A stretch of 64,000 nucleotides of DNA from JBDSSS01 sp963764195 (GTDB lineage: Bacteria > Actinomycetota > Actinomycetes > Actinomycetales > Dermatophilaceae), in the NCBI GenBank assembly GCA_963764195.1, contig CAVXRG010000010.1, positions 248,001-312,000 on the forward strand, given 5' to 3'. A program made the position numbers and the translations under genes. Positions 1 through 8,485 of this stretch are shown here, in pieces; within the stretch, counting starts at the first letter, position 1, and the number at the start of each line of letters is the position of its first letter. The notes below the pieces were generated by a model. It saw nothing but the letters and a program-made list of their open reading frames with translations. It searched no databases and had not been told where the DNA came from.

Positions 1-245
1 GCCACACCCTGCGCGCGCACGCCTCGGCGGTGCGCGAGCTCGACAACCGCTGGGCCGAGGTCGAGGTGCCCTACCGCCGGGGCACGACCGAGCGCGACGT
101 CGTCGCCCTCGGCACCCACGCCGTCGCCGTGTCGCCCGCCGACCTCGTTTCCGGCGTCGTCGCGGCGCTGACGGCCGCGGCCCGGGTGAACGACACCAGC
201 ACCGACACCAGCACCGACACCAGCAGCACAGGGGAGACGCCGTGA
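1..245 (+). CDS. pafB: PafB C-terminal end (partial, WYL-family regulator)
   Basis: Only the last 80 or so residues are present; the frame is open from the left edge and the start lies outside the window. The tail (WAEVEVPYRR, then a short segment and an alanine-rich helix) looks like the end of a WYL-domain regulator. The stop codon TGA at 243-245 overlaps the GTG start of the next WYL gene, as in pafB-pafC operons, where the two proteins form one regulator of the mycobacterial DNA-damage response. The extreme C-terminus contains a short tandem repeat (three Asp-Thr-Ser-Thr-like units at about 190-228). The PafB identity rests mainly on the neighbour and the overlap. Confidence 0.75.
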   Translation, partial: HTLRAHASAVRELDNRWAEVEVPYRRGTTERDVVALGTHAVAVSPADLVSGVVAALTAAARVNDTSTDTSTDTSSTGETP

Positions 246-1282
246 CCGCGGACCGCGCCGGGACCACGCGACCGGCCGGGGCGTCCCGCCCGGCGAAGCC
301 GCCGGCCGAGACCGCCACCCAACGCCTCGGCCGCCTGCTCGACATGGTCCCGTGGCTGATCCAGCACCGCGGGGTCCCCATCGGGGAGGCCGCGTCGGAG
401 TTCGGCGTCAGCGAGGCCCAGATCGTCGACGACCTCGAGCTGCTCTTCGTCTGCGGCACCCCCGGCTACGGCCATGCCGAGCTGATCGACGCCCAGTGGG
501 ACACCGGTCACATCTACCTCGACAACGCCGAGGACATCGCCAGCCCGATGCGCCTGACCCGCGACGAGGCGGTGACCCTGACGGCCGGGCTCCAGGCCCT
601 CGGGGCGAGCCTGCTCAACCCGGAGATCGTCGAGCGCACGCTCGCGAAGATCCGGGCCGCCTCGACCGCGACGGCCCCCGCCGCCGACCCCGGCCAGGAC
701 CCGGCCCGCCGGATCGCCCTCGACCTCGACGACGGCAGCCAGCACGAGGCGATGGCCCCGCTGAAAGCCGCCTTCACCGCCGGCCGGCGGGTCCACCTGA
801 CCTACTTCGTCGCGACCCGTGACGAGAGCACCGAGCGCGACGTCGACATCATGCGCATCCTCAACCTCGACGGCCAGTGGTACGTCGAGGGCTGGTGTCA
901 CCGCGCCGACGACGTGCGCCTCTTCCGCCTCGACCGGGTCGAGGCCGTGTCGGTCCTCGACGTCGACGGCACCCCGCCGGAGCGGGCGCGGCCGCGCGAC
1001 CTCGACGACGTGTTCGTGGCCAGCGCCAGCGACCTGACGGTCGTCATCGAGGCCTCGAGCGGGGCGGCGTGGATCGCCGACTACTACCCCAGCGAGGGCG
1101 TCGAGCGCGCCGCCGACGGTACCGTCCGGGTCACCCTCAAGGTGGCCGACCCCGCCCTCGTGCGCCGCCTCATGCTGCGGCTCGGGGGAGAGGCTCGCGT
1201 GGTCGAGCCGGCCTGGCTCGCCGCCAAGGTGACCGAGGAGGCCCGGGCGGCGCTCGGTGCCTACCCACGTCTCGAGGCTTGA
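242..1282 (+). CDS. pafC: PafC, WYL-domain transcriptional regulator
   Basis: 346 residues, GTG start overlapping the previous stop (GTGA). After a low-complexity Ala/Pro/Thr N-terminus, residues about 25-75 form a winged-helix HTH (LGRLLDMVPWLIQHRG, then a recognition helix around FGVSEAQIVDDL). A WYL domain follows around residues 175-260, including the QWYVEGWCH stretch, then a C-terminal WCX-like extension. In Actinobacteria PafB and PafC form a heterodimer that activates recA-independent DNA-damage genes and lie downstream of the proteasome/pupylation genes. Adjacency to tatA-tatC-helY is the usual arrangement. Confidence 0.9.
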   Translation: MTADRAGTTRPAGASRPAKPPAETATQRLGRLLDMVPWLIQHRGVPIGEAASEFGVSEAQIVDDLELLFVCGTPGYGHAELIDAQWDTGHIYLDNAEDIASPMRLTRDEAVTLTAGLQALGASLLNPEIVERTLAKIRAASTATAPAADPGQDPARRIALDLDDGSQHEAMAPLKAAFTAGRRVHLTYFVATRDESTERDVDIMRILNLDGQWYVEGWCHRADDVRLFRLDRVEAVSVLDVDGTPPERARPRDLDDVFVASASDLTVVIEASSGAAWIADYYPSEGVERAADGTVRVTLKVADPALVRRLMLRLGGEARVVEPAWLAAKVTEEARAALGAYPRLEA

Positions 1283-1400
1283 CCGACCCGGCGGGTCCGG
1301 GGTGGTGGGCCCGTCGTCGGACGTATGCTGTCGAGGTACGGCGTGCCTGCCGCACGACGAGGTCCGGCCACCGGACGGCTTTCGACGAGGAGAGAACACC

Positions 1401-1703
1401 ATGCCCAACCTGGGTGCCCCCGAGCTGATCATCATCGCGATCGTCGTCATCGCCCTGTTCGGCTGGAAGAAGCTCCCCGACATGGCCCGCAGTCTCGGTC
1501 GCTCGGCGCGCGTCTTCAAGTCCGAGGTGGACGAGATGAAGAAGGACGGCAAGGAGCAGGCCAACGGCTCGACCGTGCGCGGCGACGTCATCAGCACCGA
1601 CAACGAGCGGCTCGAAGCAGAGGCCCGGGCCGCCGAGGCCGAGTCCAAGGCCGCGGAGGCCCGCGCCGAGGCCAACCGCATGCGTGGCGACTCGACCTTC
1701 TGA
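1401..1703 (+). CDS. tatA: Sec-independent translocase subunit TatA
   Basis: 100 residues. I chose the ATG at 1401 because a GACGAGGAGAG ribosome-binding site precedes it and the TatA hallmark begins immediately: a short N-terminal membrane helix (LIIIAIVVIALFGWKKLP) with the F-G hinge, then an amphipathic helix (DMARSLGRSARVF). The C-terminal 60 residues are a charged, alanine/glutamate-rich tail, probably helical, in the cytoplasm. TatA oligomers form the protein-conducting element of the twin-arginine pathway with TatC, encoded 40 bp downstream. A separate TatB is not in the window. Confidence 0.95.
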   Translation: MPNLGAPELIIIAIVVIALFGWKKLPDMARSLGRSARVFKSEVDEMKKDGKEQANGSTVRGDVISTDNERLEAEARAAEAESKAAEARAEANRMRGDSTF

Positions 1704-1742
1704 CCGGCCCCGCTTCCTCGAACTGACAGACGGTCCACCTGA

Positions 1743-2546
1743 ATGGCACTGCTGCAGAAGCGCAACACCGACGGTCGGATGGCGCTCGCCGACCACCTGC
1801 GTGAGCTGCGCAACCGGCTGACGATCAGCGCCGTCGCGATCATCGTCGCCGGCATCGTCGGCTGGATCTACTACAACTGGGTCATCGAGCAGTTGACCAG
1901 GCCCCTCACCGAGCTCAACAAGGGCCGCGAGGGTGTCGTCAACATCAACTTCTCGGGGATGACGGACGCCTTCGCCCTCCAGCTGACGGTGTCCCTCTTC
2001 GTCGGCCTCATCCTCTCCTCGCCGGTCTGGCTCCTGCAGATCTGGGGCTTCATCGTCCCCGGTCTGACGAAGAAGGAGAAGATGATCGCGCGCCTGTTCA
2101 CCGTGGCCGCTGTCCCACTCTTCGTCGCCGGCTGCTACTTCGCGTTCATCATGGTGCCCAAGGCGGTCACGGTCCTGCTCGGCTTCACCCCCGAGGGCGC
2201 CTACAACCTGCAGGACGGCTCGCAGTACCTCAACTTCGTCCTGAAGTTCATCGTCGCGTTCGGCGTCGCCTTCCTGCTGCCGGTCTTCCTCGTCGCCCTC
2301 AACCTCGTCGGGGTGCTCCCCGCGCGAGCGATGCTCAAGGGCTGGCGCCCGGCCGTGATGATCATCTTCGTCTTCGCCGCGGTGATGACCCCGACCCCCG
2401 ACGCCTACACGATGCTCTTCCTCGCCTCGCCGATGATCGCCCTCTACTTCGCCTCGGTGGGCATCGCCTTCCTCTTCGACCGGCGCAAGAAGGACCACGA
2501 GCCCGACTGGATGGGCGTCCCCGACGACGAGGCGTCCCCGCTGTAG
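1743..2546 (+). CDS. tatC: Twin-arginine translocase subunit TatC
   Basis: 267 residues with six predicted membrane helices. The N-terminal cytoplasmic motif MALADHLRELRNRL, which in TatC proteins helps bind the twin-arginine signal peptide, is intact, and the FALQLTVSLFVGLILSSPVWLLQIW region matches TatC helix 2. The charged C-terminus (DRRKKDHEPDW) is typical. TatC is the receptor for folded Tat substrates. It lies just after tatA and 9 bp before the lipid kinase gene, so the block is probably co-transcribed. (The longer motif is named by its ends: FALQLT at about residue 78 to LLQIW.). Confidence 0.96.
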   Translation: MALLQKRNTDGRMALADHLRELRNRLTISAVAIIVAGIVGWIYYNWVIEQLTRPLTELNKGREGVVNINFSGMTDAFALQLTVSLFVGLILSSPVWLLQIWGFIVPGLTKKEKMIARLFTVAAVPLFVAGCYFAFIMVPKAVTVLLGFTPEGAYNLQDGSQYLNFVLKFIVAFGVAFLLPVFLVALNLVGVLPARAMLKGWRPAVMIIFVFAAVMTPTPDAYTMLFLASPMIALYFASVGIAFLFDRRKKDHEPDWMGVPDDEASPL

Positions 2547-2555
2547 CGTTCGGGT

Positions 2556-3467
2556 GTGTCCCGCCGCGTGGCTCTCATCGTCAACCCGACCTCGGGTGGG
2601 GGACGGGGAGCGGCGCGGGGGCGAGCGGCATACGACCGGCTCGTCGCCGACGGCCTCGGCGTCGTCGACGTCTCGGGGCACGACTACGCGGACGCGCTCT
2701 CGAAGGGGCGGCGGGTCGTCGCCGACGGGGTCGACACGCTCGTCGTCGTCGGTGGTGACGGGCTGGCCCACCTCGGCGTGAACCTCTGCGCGGGCACCGA
2801 TACCCGGCTCGCGGTCGTCGCCGCCGGGACGGGCAACGACTTCGCCCGCAACCTCGGTCTCCCCGTCGGGGACCCCACGGCCGCTGCCGCGCTCGTGGCG
2901 CACGGCTCGACGCGCACCGTCGACGCGGGTCGGGTGACCTCGGGCCCCGACGCGGGTCGGTGGTTCGGCGGGGTGCTCGGAGCCGGTTTCGACGCGGTCG
3001 TCAACGCCCGCGCCGCGCGGATGCGCTGGCCCCGTGGGCAGGCCCGCTACGCCCTCGCGGTCCTGCGCGAGCTCCCCGTCTTCCGGCCCATCCCGTATGC
3101 CGTGGAGCTCGACGGCGTCCGCCTCGAGACCCGGGCCATGCTCGTGGCCGTCGCCAACACGGCGTCGTTCGGCGGGGGGATGCGGGTCTGCCCCGACGCG
3201 GACGTCTCCGACGGTCTCCTCGACGTGCTCATCCTGCACGAGCTGTCGACCGCGGCGTTCCTGCGCGTCTTTCCCTCCGTCTACCGTGGGGCGCACGTCG
3301 ACCACCCCGCCGTCGAGATCCACCGTGCCCGCCGGGTCCGGCTCGAGGCCACTGGGATCACGGCGCAGGCGGACGGCGAGCCCTTCTCGGCGCTCCCGCT
3401 CGACCTCGAGGTCGTCCCCGGGGCGCTGCGCACCGTCGCACCCGCTCGGGAGAGGATGGGCCCATGA
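2556..3467 (+). CDS. Diacylglycerol/lipid kinase family protein
   Basis: 303 residues, GTG start. The N-terminus (RRVALIVNPTSGGGRG) and the glycine-rich VVVGGDG and GTGNDFARNLG motifs are those of the diacylglycerol kinase catalytic domain (DgkB/YegS/LCB5 superfamily), which phosphorylates diacylglycerol or related lipids with ATP. The C-terminal half contains the expected beta-rich domain ending near DLEVVPGALRTV. The stop overlaps the ATG of helY in an ATGA, so expression of the two is probably coupled. The exact lipid substrate cannot be read from the sequence. Confidence 0.88.
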   Translation: MSRRVALIVNPTSGGGRGAARGRAAYDRLVADGLGVVDVSGHDYADALSKGRRVVADGVDTLVVVGGDGLAHLGVNLCAGTDTRLAVVAAGTGNDFARNLGLPVGDPTAAAALVAHGSTRTVDAGRVTSGPDAGRWFGGVLGAGFDAVVNARAARMRWPRGQARYALAVLRELPVFRPIPYAVELDGVRLETRAMLVAVANTASFGGGMRVCPDADVSDGLLDVLILHELSTAAFLRVFPSVYRGAHVDHPAVEIHRARRVRLEATGITAQADGEPFSALPLDLEVVPGALRTVAPARERMGP

Positions 3468-6337
3468 TCGCCACCTGGCCGCACCTCACGGACTTCGCGG
3501 CAACCTTCGACTTCCCGCTCGACGACTTCCAGGTGGAGGCCTGTCGGGCGGTCGAGGAGGGTCGCGGCGTCCTCGTGGCGGCCCCGACGGGCGCCGGGAA
3601 GACCGTGGTCGGCGAGTTCGCCGTCCACCTCGCGCTGGCGACGGGACGCAAGGCGTTCTACACGACCCCGATCAAGGCCCTGTCCAACCAGAAGTACGCC
3701 GACCTCGTCCGCCGCCACGGCGCCGACCAGGTCGGCCTGCTCACCGGGGACGCCTCGATCAACGGCGAGGCGCCGATCGTCGTCATGACGACCGAGGTGC
3801 TGCGCAACATGATGTACTCCGGCTCCTCGACGCTGCGCGGCCTCGGCTGGGTCGTCATGGACGAGGTGCACTACCTCGCCGACCGGTTCCGCGGCGCGGT
3901 CTGGGAGGAGGTCATCATCCATCTCGCCCAGGACGTCAGCGTCGTCTCGCTCTCGGCCACCGTGTCGAACGCAGAGGAGTTCGGCGCGTGGCTCGGCGAG
4001 GTCCGGGGTGACACCGAGGTCATCGTCTCCGAGCACCGCCCGGTCCCGCTGTGGCAGCACATGATGGTGGGGCAGACCCTCTTCGACCTCTTCGTCGAGG
4101 AGAGCGGCGGCCCCGGCGGGCTCGGCAACGAGGTGAGCGTCAGCCCGGACCTCGTGCACGCGATCCGGGGGCAGGAGGGCCGCGGCCAGTGGGACTCGCA
4201 CTGGTCCAGCAGCAACGGGCGTGGCGGCAGCGGTCGCGGCGGCCACGGCCGAGGGCGCCAGGGCCGCCGGGGACAGCAGGGACGGGGCCGCGGCTCCGAC
4301 GACTGGTCCGGCCGGGGACGACGCGGCTCGTCCTCCGCTGCTCGCTCGGGCGTCTCCGACTCGGGCACGCCGGCGTCCGGTTCGGCGACCTTCACCCGCG
4401 GCGGCCGGCCCGGTGGCGGGGCCACTCGCGCGGAGGTCATCCAGCGGCTCGAGCGCGAGGGACTGCTCCCGGCGATCACCTTCATCTTCAGCCGCGCCGG
4501 CTGTGACGGCGCCGTCGGACAGCTGCTCGCGAGCGGCATGCGGCTCATCCCGGAAGCCGAGGGGGAGCGAAACCGCCGCCTCGTCGAGGAGCGGATCCAG
4601 GGCCTGGCCGACGAGGACCTCGCGGTCCTGGGCTACTGGGAGTTCGCCGACGGCATCGCCCGCGGTTTCGCCGCCCACCACGCGGGCATGCTGCCGACCT
4701 TCCGCGAGATCGTCGAGGAGCTCTTCACGGCGGGACGGATCCGCGCGATCTTCGCCACGGAGACCCTTGCGCTCGGCATCAACATGCCGGCCCGCACCGT
4801 CGTGCTCGAGAAGCTCGTCAAGTTCAACGGCGAGAGCCACGTCGACATCTCGCCCGCGGAGTACACCCAGCTGACCGGGCGCGCCGGGAGGCGCGGCATC
4901 GACATCGAGGGCCACGCGGTCGTCCTGTGGAACCGGGGGCTGGACCCCGCCGCGGTCGCCGGGCTCGCCTCGACCCGGACCTATCCGCTGCGCTCGAGCT
5001 TCCGGCCCACCTACAACATGGCCGTCAACCTCGTGCGCCAGTTCGGTCGCTCGACCGCCCGGGAGATCCTCGAGACCTCGTTCGCGCAGTTCCAGGCCGA
5101 CCGGGCCGTCGTCGGCTTCGTGCGCACCGTGCGGCGCAACGAGGAGGCCCTCGCCGGCTACGAGGAGTCGATGACCTGCCACCTCGGGGACTTCCGGGAG
5201 TACGCCGCGCTGCGCAACGAGCTCGCCCGCACCGAGAAGGACGGGGCCCGGGCCCGCTCCGCGTCGGTGCGTGCCGAGGCCGCGATCTCCCTGGAGGCCC
5301 TCAAGATCGGCGACGTCGTGCGGATCCCCAACGGCCGGCACTCCGGTCTTGCCGTCGTCGTCATGCCCAACCGTGGCGGCAAGGGGGAGGCCGCCTCACC
5401 GTCGGTCATCACCGAGGACCACCAGCTGCGCAAGCTCACCCTCCATGACGTGCCGACCCCGGTGGTGCCGCTCGGGACGCTGCGCGTGCCGAAGGCGTTC
5501 AACGCCAAGCACCCCAAGGCCCGTCGGGACCTCGCAGCGAGCCTCCGCGCCGCGATGCCCTTCGACCCGCCGCCCGCTCCGCGCGACGACCCCGACGACG
5601 TCTCGACCGAGCGGGTCGAGGCCTTGCGGCGCCAGCTGCGCGCCCACCCCTGCCACCGCTGCCCCGACCGTGAGAACCACGCCCGGTGGGCCGAGCGGTG
5701 GTGGCGGCTGCGCCGGGAGACCGACGGCCTGCAGCGCAAGATCGACGGCCGCACCAACTCCGTCGCCAAGACCTTCGACCGGATCTGCGACCTGCTCGTG
5801 CGGATGGGCTACCTCGCCGACGGCGGCGAGACGGCGACCTCCGAGGGCGACCGGCTCCGCCAGCTCTACACGGAGAAGGATCTGCTCGCGGCCGAGTGCC
5901 TCCGGGAGGGGTTGTGGCGCCGCCTCGACGCACCGTCCCTCGCGGCGATCGTCTCGTCGCTCATCCACGAGCCGCGCCGCGACGAGGGTGGCCTCGCACC
6001 GCGGTGGCCCACCGAGGACGTGCGGGAGGCCTACGAGGCGATGGTGCGTCTCTGGAGCGAGCTCGAGGACGCCGAGGGTGCGCTCGCGCTGCCGCGCACC
6101 GGTATGCCGGACGCCGGCCTCGCGTGGGCGGTGCACCGCTGGGCGAGCGGGCAGCGACTGGAGGACGTGCTGCGCGGAACCGACCTCGCGGCGGGCGACT
6201 TCGTCCGGCGGTGCAAGCAGGTGATCGACCTGCTCGGGCAGCTCACCGACGCCGGCGACCCGGCGCTGCAGCAGATGGCGCGCAAGGCGGCCGACTCGGT
6301 GATGCGGGGGGTCGTCGCCGCGGACCGGCTCGACTGA
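3464..6337 (+). CDS. helY: Ski2-like DEAD/DEAH-box RNA helicase HelY
   Basis: 957 residues. The ATG at 3464 overlaps the upstream stop (ATGA) and is followed at once by the helicase N-terminus. Walker A is APTGAGKT, motif II is DEVH (MDEVHYLADRFRG), motif III is SAT, and motif VI is the QLTGRAGRRGID region; a DSHCT-type C-terminal domain follows. The family (Mtr4/Ski2, HelY in mycobacteria) unwinds structured RNA or acts in processing and decay. Unusual: between the two RecA domains, at residues about 245-325 (nucleotides 4195-4440), lies an insert rich in Arg-Gly-Gly, Ser and Gln that looks disordered and RNA-binding. Downstream is a hairpin and the cold-shock gene. Confidence 0.93.
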   Translation: MIATWPHLTDFAATFDFPLDDFQVEACRAVEEGRGVLVAAPTGAGKTVVGEFAVHLALATGRKAFYTTPIKALSNQKYADLVRRHGADQVGLLTGDASINGEAPIVVMTTEVLRNMMYSGSSTLRGLGWVVMDEVHYLADRFRGAVWEEVIIHLAQDVSVVSLSATVSNAEEFGAWLGEVRGDTEVIVSEHRPVPLWQHMMVGQTLFDLFVEESGGPGGLGNEVSVSPDLVHAIRGQEGRGQWDSHWSSSNGRGGSGRGGHGRGRQGRRGQQGRGRGSDDWSGRGRRGSSSAARSGVSDSGTPASGSATFTRGGRPGGGATRAEVIQRLEREGLLPAITFIFSRAGCDGAVGQLLASGMRLIPEAEGERNRRLVEERIQGLADEDLAVLGYWEFADGIARGFAAHHAGMLPTFREIVEELFTAGRIRAIFATETLALGINMPARTVVLEKLVKFNGESHVDISPAEYTQLTGRAGRRGIDIEGHAVVLWNRGLDPAAVAGLASTRTYPLRSSFRPTYNMAVNLVRQFGRSTAREILETSFAQFQADRAVVGFVRTVRRNEEALAGYEESMTCHLGDFREYAALRNELARTEKDGARARSASVRAEAAISLEALKIGDVVRIPNGRHSGLAVVVMPNRGGKGEAASPSVITEDHQLRKLTLHDVPTPVVPLGTLRVPKAFNAKHPKARRDLAASLRAAMPFDPPPAPRDDPDDVSTERVEALRRQLRAHPCHRCPDRENHARWAERWWRLRRETDGLQRKIDGRTNSVAKTFDRICDLLVRMGYLADGGETATSEGDRLRQLYTEKDLLAAECLREGLWRRLDAPSLAAIVSSLIHEPRRDEGGLAPRWPTEDVREAYEAMVRLWSELEDAEGALALPRTGMPDAGLAWAVHRWASGQRLEDVLRGTDLAAGDFVRRCKQVIDLLGQLTDAGDPALQQMARKAADSVMRGVVAADRLD

Positions 6338-6341
6338 TCAG

Positions 6342-6384
6342 CGGGGTTGACCGGCAGCCTCACTCGGTCGACTGCCAGACCCCG
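6342..6384 (+). terminator. Hairpin downstream of helY
   Basis: Nested inverted repeat directly after the helY stop: CGGGGT (6342-6347) pairs with ACCCCG (6379-6384), and GGCAG (6353-6357) pairs with CTGCC (6372-6376) inside it. No clear T-tract follows, so termination is inferred from position and structure only. Confidence 0.4.
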
Positions 6385-6485
6385 AGCTAATTGCGCCCGG
6401 ATCGGAGCCGTCGAGGACGCCCGGGTGGCGTGTGGGGGGCCGGCGACGCGCCGCTGAACGCGATGCGGCATACGGCCCGGTAGTG

Positions 6486-6652
6486 GGATACGCTTCCATC
6501 ACTGGTCAACGTTTTTGGTGTTCGTGTTCGCACGCTCGCAGGGAAACGATGTTGCGAGCGCAGCCGTCCTTCAGTCTCTGGAGTGGTCGCGTTTTGCCCG
6601 ACCCGGACCGCCACGTAGTGCGGTCCGTCATCTCATATGAAGGATTTTCACC
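6486..6652 (+). promoter_or_regulatory. Structured 5' leader of the cold-shock gene
   Basis: The 315 bp between helY and the cold-shock gene hold no other gene. Two perfect 8-bp inverted repeats lie in the last 120 bp: CGCTCGCA (6533-6540) with TGCGAGCG (6553-6560), and CGGACCGC (6604-6611) with GCGGTCCG (6620-6627). A GAAGGA ribosome-binding site sits at 6639-6644. The tract around 6505-6515 is AT-richer than its surroundings and could hold promoter elements, but I cannot fix a -10/-35. Long structured leaders controlling translation at low temperature are well known for csp mRNAs; that this one does so is inference. Confidence 0.5.
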
Positions 6653-6853
6653 ATGGCTCAAGGCACCGTCAAGTGGTTCAACTCCGAGAAGGGCTTCGGC
6701 TTCATCGCCCCGACCGAGGGACCCGACGTGTTCGTTCACTACTCCGAGATCTCTGGCGGCGGCTACCGCAGCCTCGAGGAGAACCAGGCCGTCGAGTTCG
6801 ACGTCGAGCAGGGCCCCAAGGGCCCGCAGGCGATGCGCGTTCGCGTTCTCTGA
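6653..6853 (+). CDS. Cold-shock protein (CspA family)
   Basis: 66 residues, a complete single cold-shock domain of standard length. The RNA-binding motifs are intact: RNP1 is KGFGFI at about residue 15 and RNP2 is DVFVHY at about residue 28. The protein begins MAQGTVKWFN, as in most bacterial Csps. It binds single-stranded RNA/DNA and acts as an RNA chaperone. The ATG is fixed by the GAAGGA site 9 bp upstream. It is a single-gene unit closed by the hairpin at 6886. Confidence 0.97.
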   Translation: MAQGTVKWFNSEKGFGFIAPTEGPDVFVHYSEISGGGYRSLEENQAVEFDVEQGPKGPQAMRVRVL

Positions 6854-6885
6854 TCTGCAGCGGGTCCTGAACCCGTGACCGGAGA

Positions 6886-6915
6886 GGGTCGGCCCCCAGC
6901 GGGCCGGCCCTTTCT
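6886..6915 (+). terminator. Rho-independent terminator of the csp gene
   Basis: GGGTCGGCCC (6886-6895) and GGGCCGGCCC (6901-6910) form a 10-bp stem with one G-T wobble around a 5-base loop, followed by TTTCTG. Confidence 0.8.
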
Positions 6916-6950
6916 GCTTGCCGCGGGGTCCGAGGGGTAACCCGGGCGCC

Positions 6951-6990
6951 CGAGAGGGGACCGGCCTCGAACGAGGTCGGTCCCCTCTCG
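6951..6990. terminator. Long palindrome between convergent genes
   Basis: A 19-bp inverted repeat with one wobble pair and a 2-base loop (left arm starts CGAGAGGGGACC at 6951, right arm ends GGTCCCCTCTCG at 6990) lies between the end of the csp unit and the end of the minus-strand gene at 7011. Its position suggests a bidirectional terminator, mainly serving the minus-strand gene. Confidence 0.7.
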
Positions 6991-7010
6991 GTGGTGCAGA
7001 GGCCGAGGTG

Positions 7011-7241
7011 CTAGATCTTCGTCATCCGGGCGAACGGGCTCGCGATCCGGATGCGCTGGGCACCGAAGGCGACGGTGATCGTCGACGTGTCGTGCGACAG
7101 CACCGTGCCGAGGCCGTGCTTGTCGTGCGTCACGCGGTCGCCGACGGAGAACTCCTCGATGGCACGCGCGGGCTGTGCCTTGAAGGGGCTGCTGGACAGG
7201 TGTGGCCGATCTGCGGCGGATCCGGTAGTCATCATGTCCAT
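7011..7241 (-). CDS. Small protein with PcrA/UvrD-type C-terminal Tudor-like domain
   Basis: About 76 residues; the ATG at 7241 is my choice, but ATG codons at 7235 and 7232 are equally possible and no good ribosome-binding site decides. The C-terminal 45 residues (FSVGDRVTHDKHGLGTV, then a beta strand, then VAFGAQRIRI) resemble the Tudor-like/KOW tail of actinobacterial PcrA/UvrD helicases that contacts RNA polymerase. Here the domain stands alone, without a helicase. A role at RNA polymerase is inference from the fold only. Confidence 0.7.
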   Translation of the reverse strand: MDMMTTGSAADRPHLSSSPFKAQPARAIEEFSVGDRVTHDKHGLGTVLSHDTSTITVAFGAQRIRIASPFARMTKI

Positions 7242-7482
7242 TATGGGGCACCGTGAGGCCCATCCCGTCACTGTGCCTCATCTGAGACACAAACGAGGCC
7301 ATCGGCGCAGCGACCCACGGGGCCAGCGGCGGAGCTCGAGGCGAACGCGGCGCTGGTCCTGACCCGCGTGCAGCGAGTTCCGGTCACCCGCGCCAGGCCC
7401 CGGCCGACAGGACGCCGAGCCGCCGCCGGAGTGCCTGTCCCCATGCTGGGAGCGGCACGCTCGCACCGATCCGTGGGCCCTC

Positions 7483-8418
7483 CTATGATCCGAGCTCGAG
7501 GGCGTTGACGACGCGGTCGAACGAGCTCGTCAGGCCGTGCTCGAGCGCGAGCCGCGACATGAGCCGCGGGTCGGCGACGGAGCGCGGGAGGCTGATGTCC
7601 ACGTCGGGCACCGCGGCGTCCTGGGCGACCGCGACGACCCGCGGAGCCACGTCGAGGTAGTCGCCGGCCGCCTCGAGCCGACTCCGCTGGGCCCCCTTGA
7701 TCTTCGGGTCGCCTTCGGCGATCGCCTGCCGGATGGCGGCGAGCGTGCCGTAGGCCTCGATGAGCCGCGCCGCCGTCTTCTCGCCGATCCCGGGCACGCC
7801 CGGAAGGCCGTCGCTCGTGTCCCCACGCAGCGCGGCCATGTCGGCGTACGCGGCGCCGGTGGGGACGGCATACTTCTCGGCGAGGAAGGCCTGGTCGACG
7901 AGGTCGGGGGAGCGGACACCCCCGCGGGCCGTGTAGAGCACCCGGACCCCCGCGGCGTCATCGACGAGCTGGAAGAGGTCGCGGTCGCCGGTGACGATGT
8001 CGACGGGCATGACGCCTCGGTGGCGCGCCGTGTAGGTGCCGATGACGTCATCGGCCTCGTAGCCGTCGACGCCCACCCGGGCGATGCCGAGCGCCGTGAG
8101 CGCCTCGATGATGATCGGGACCTGGACGCCGAGCCGGTCGTCGACCTCCTCGCCGCCGTCGTCGGAGAGCCGGTGCGCCTTGTAGGAGGGGATCGCCTCG
8201 ACCCGGAAGGCAGGCCGCCAGTCGTTGTCCCAACAGGCCACGAGGTGGGTGGGGCGGCCGCGCTCGACGAGGGAGGCGATCATGTCGAGCAGGCCCCGCA
8301 CCGCGTTCGTCGGCACCCCGCTCGGCCCGATGACCTCGGGCACGCCGAAGAAGGCGCGGAAGTAGAGCGACGCGGAGTCAAGGAGAAGGCACCTCTGCGG
8401 GCGGCCTGGATCGAGCAT
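7483..8418 (-). CDS. 5'-3' exonuclease (FEN/PIN-like, ExoIX/PolA-N type)
   Basis: 311 residues, the length of a stand-alone 5'-3' exonuclease. Acidic metal-binding motifs are visible: LLLDSASLYFRAF at the N-terminus, YEADDVIGT near residue 125 and VTGDRDLFQLV near residue 145. A helix-hairpin-helix (GDTSDGLPGVPGIGEKTA) follows at about residue 200. The family removes flaps and RNA primers using two metal ions. It is monocistronic; the 240 bp between its stop and the Tudor-like gene hold only a weak short palindrome near 7272-7291. Confidence 0.92.
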   Translation of the reverse strand: MLDPGRPQRCLLLDSASLYFRAFFGVPEVIGPSGVPTNAVRGLLDMIASLVERGRPTHLVACWDNDWRPAFRVEAIPSYKAHRLSDDGGEEVDDRLGVQVPIIIEALTALGIARVGVDGYEADDVIGTYTARHRGVMPVDIVTGDRDLFQLVDDAAGVRVLYTARGGVRSPDLVDQAFLAEKYAVPTGAAYADMAALRGDTSDGLPGVPGIGEKTAARLIEAYGTLAAIRQAIAEGDPKIKGAQRSRLEAAGDYLDVAPRVVAVAQDAAVPDVDISLPRSVADPRLMSRLALEHGLTSSFDRVVNALELGS

Positions 8419-8485
8419 GGGTGGAGGCTACGGGATGACGGACTGCCCGTGCATGACGCGGCCGGTCTCCATCACCGGTCGCACC

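Noticed and set aside
71..3323. Long minus-strand open frames opposite pafC, tatA/C and the lipid kinase
   Set aside because: They mirror real plus-strand genes, have low-complexity Arg/Gly/Asp composition and no ribosome-binding sites; typical of a very GC-rich genome.
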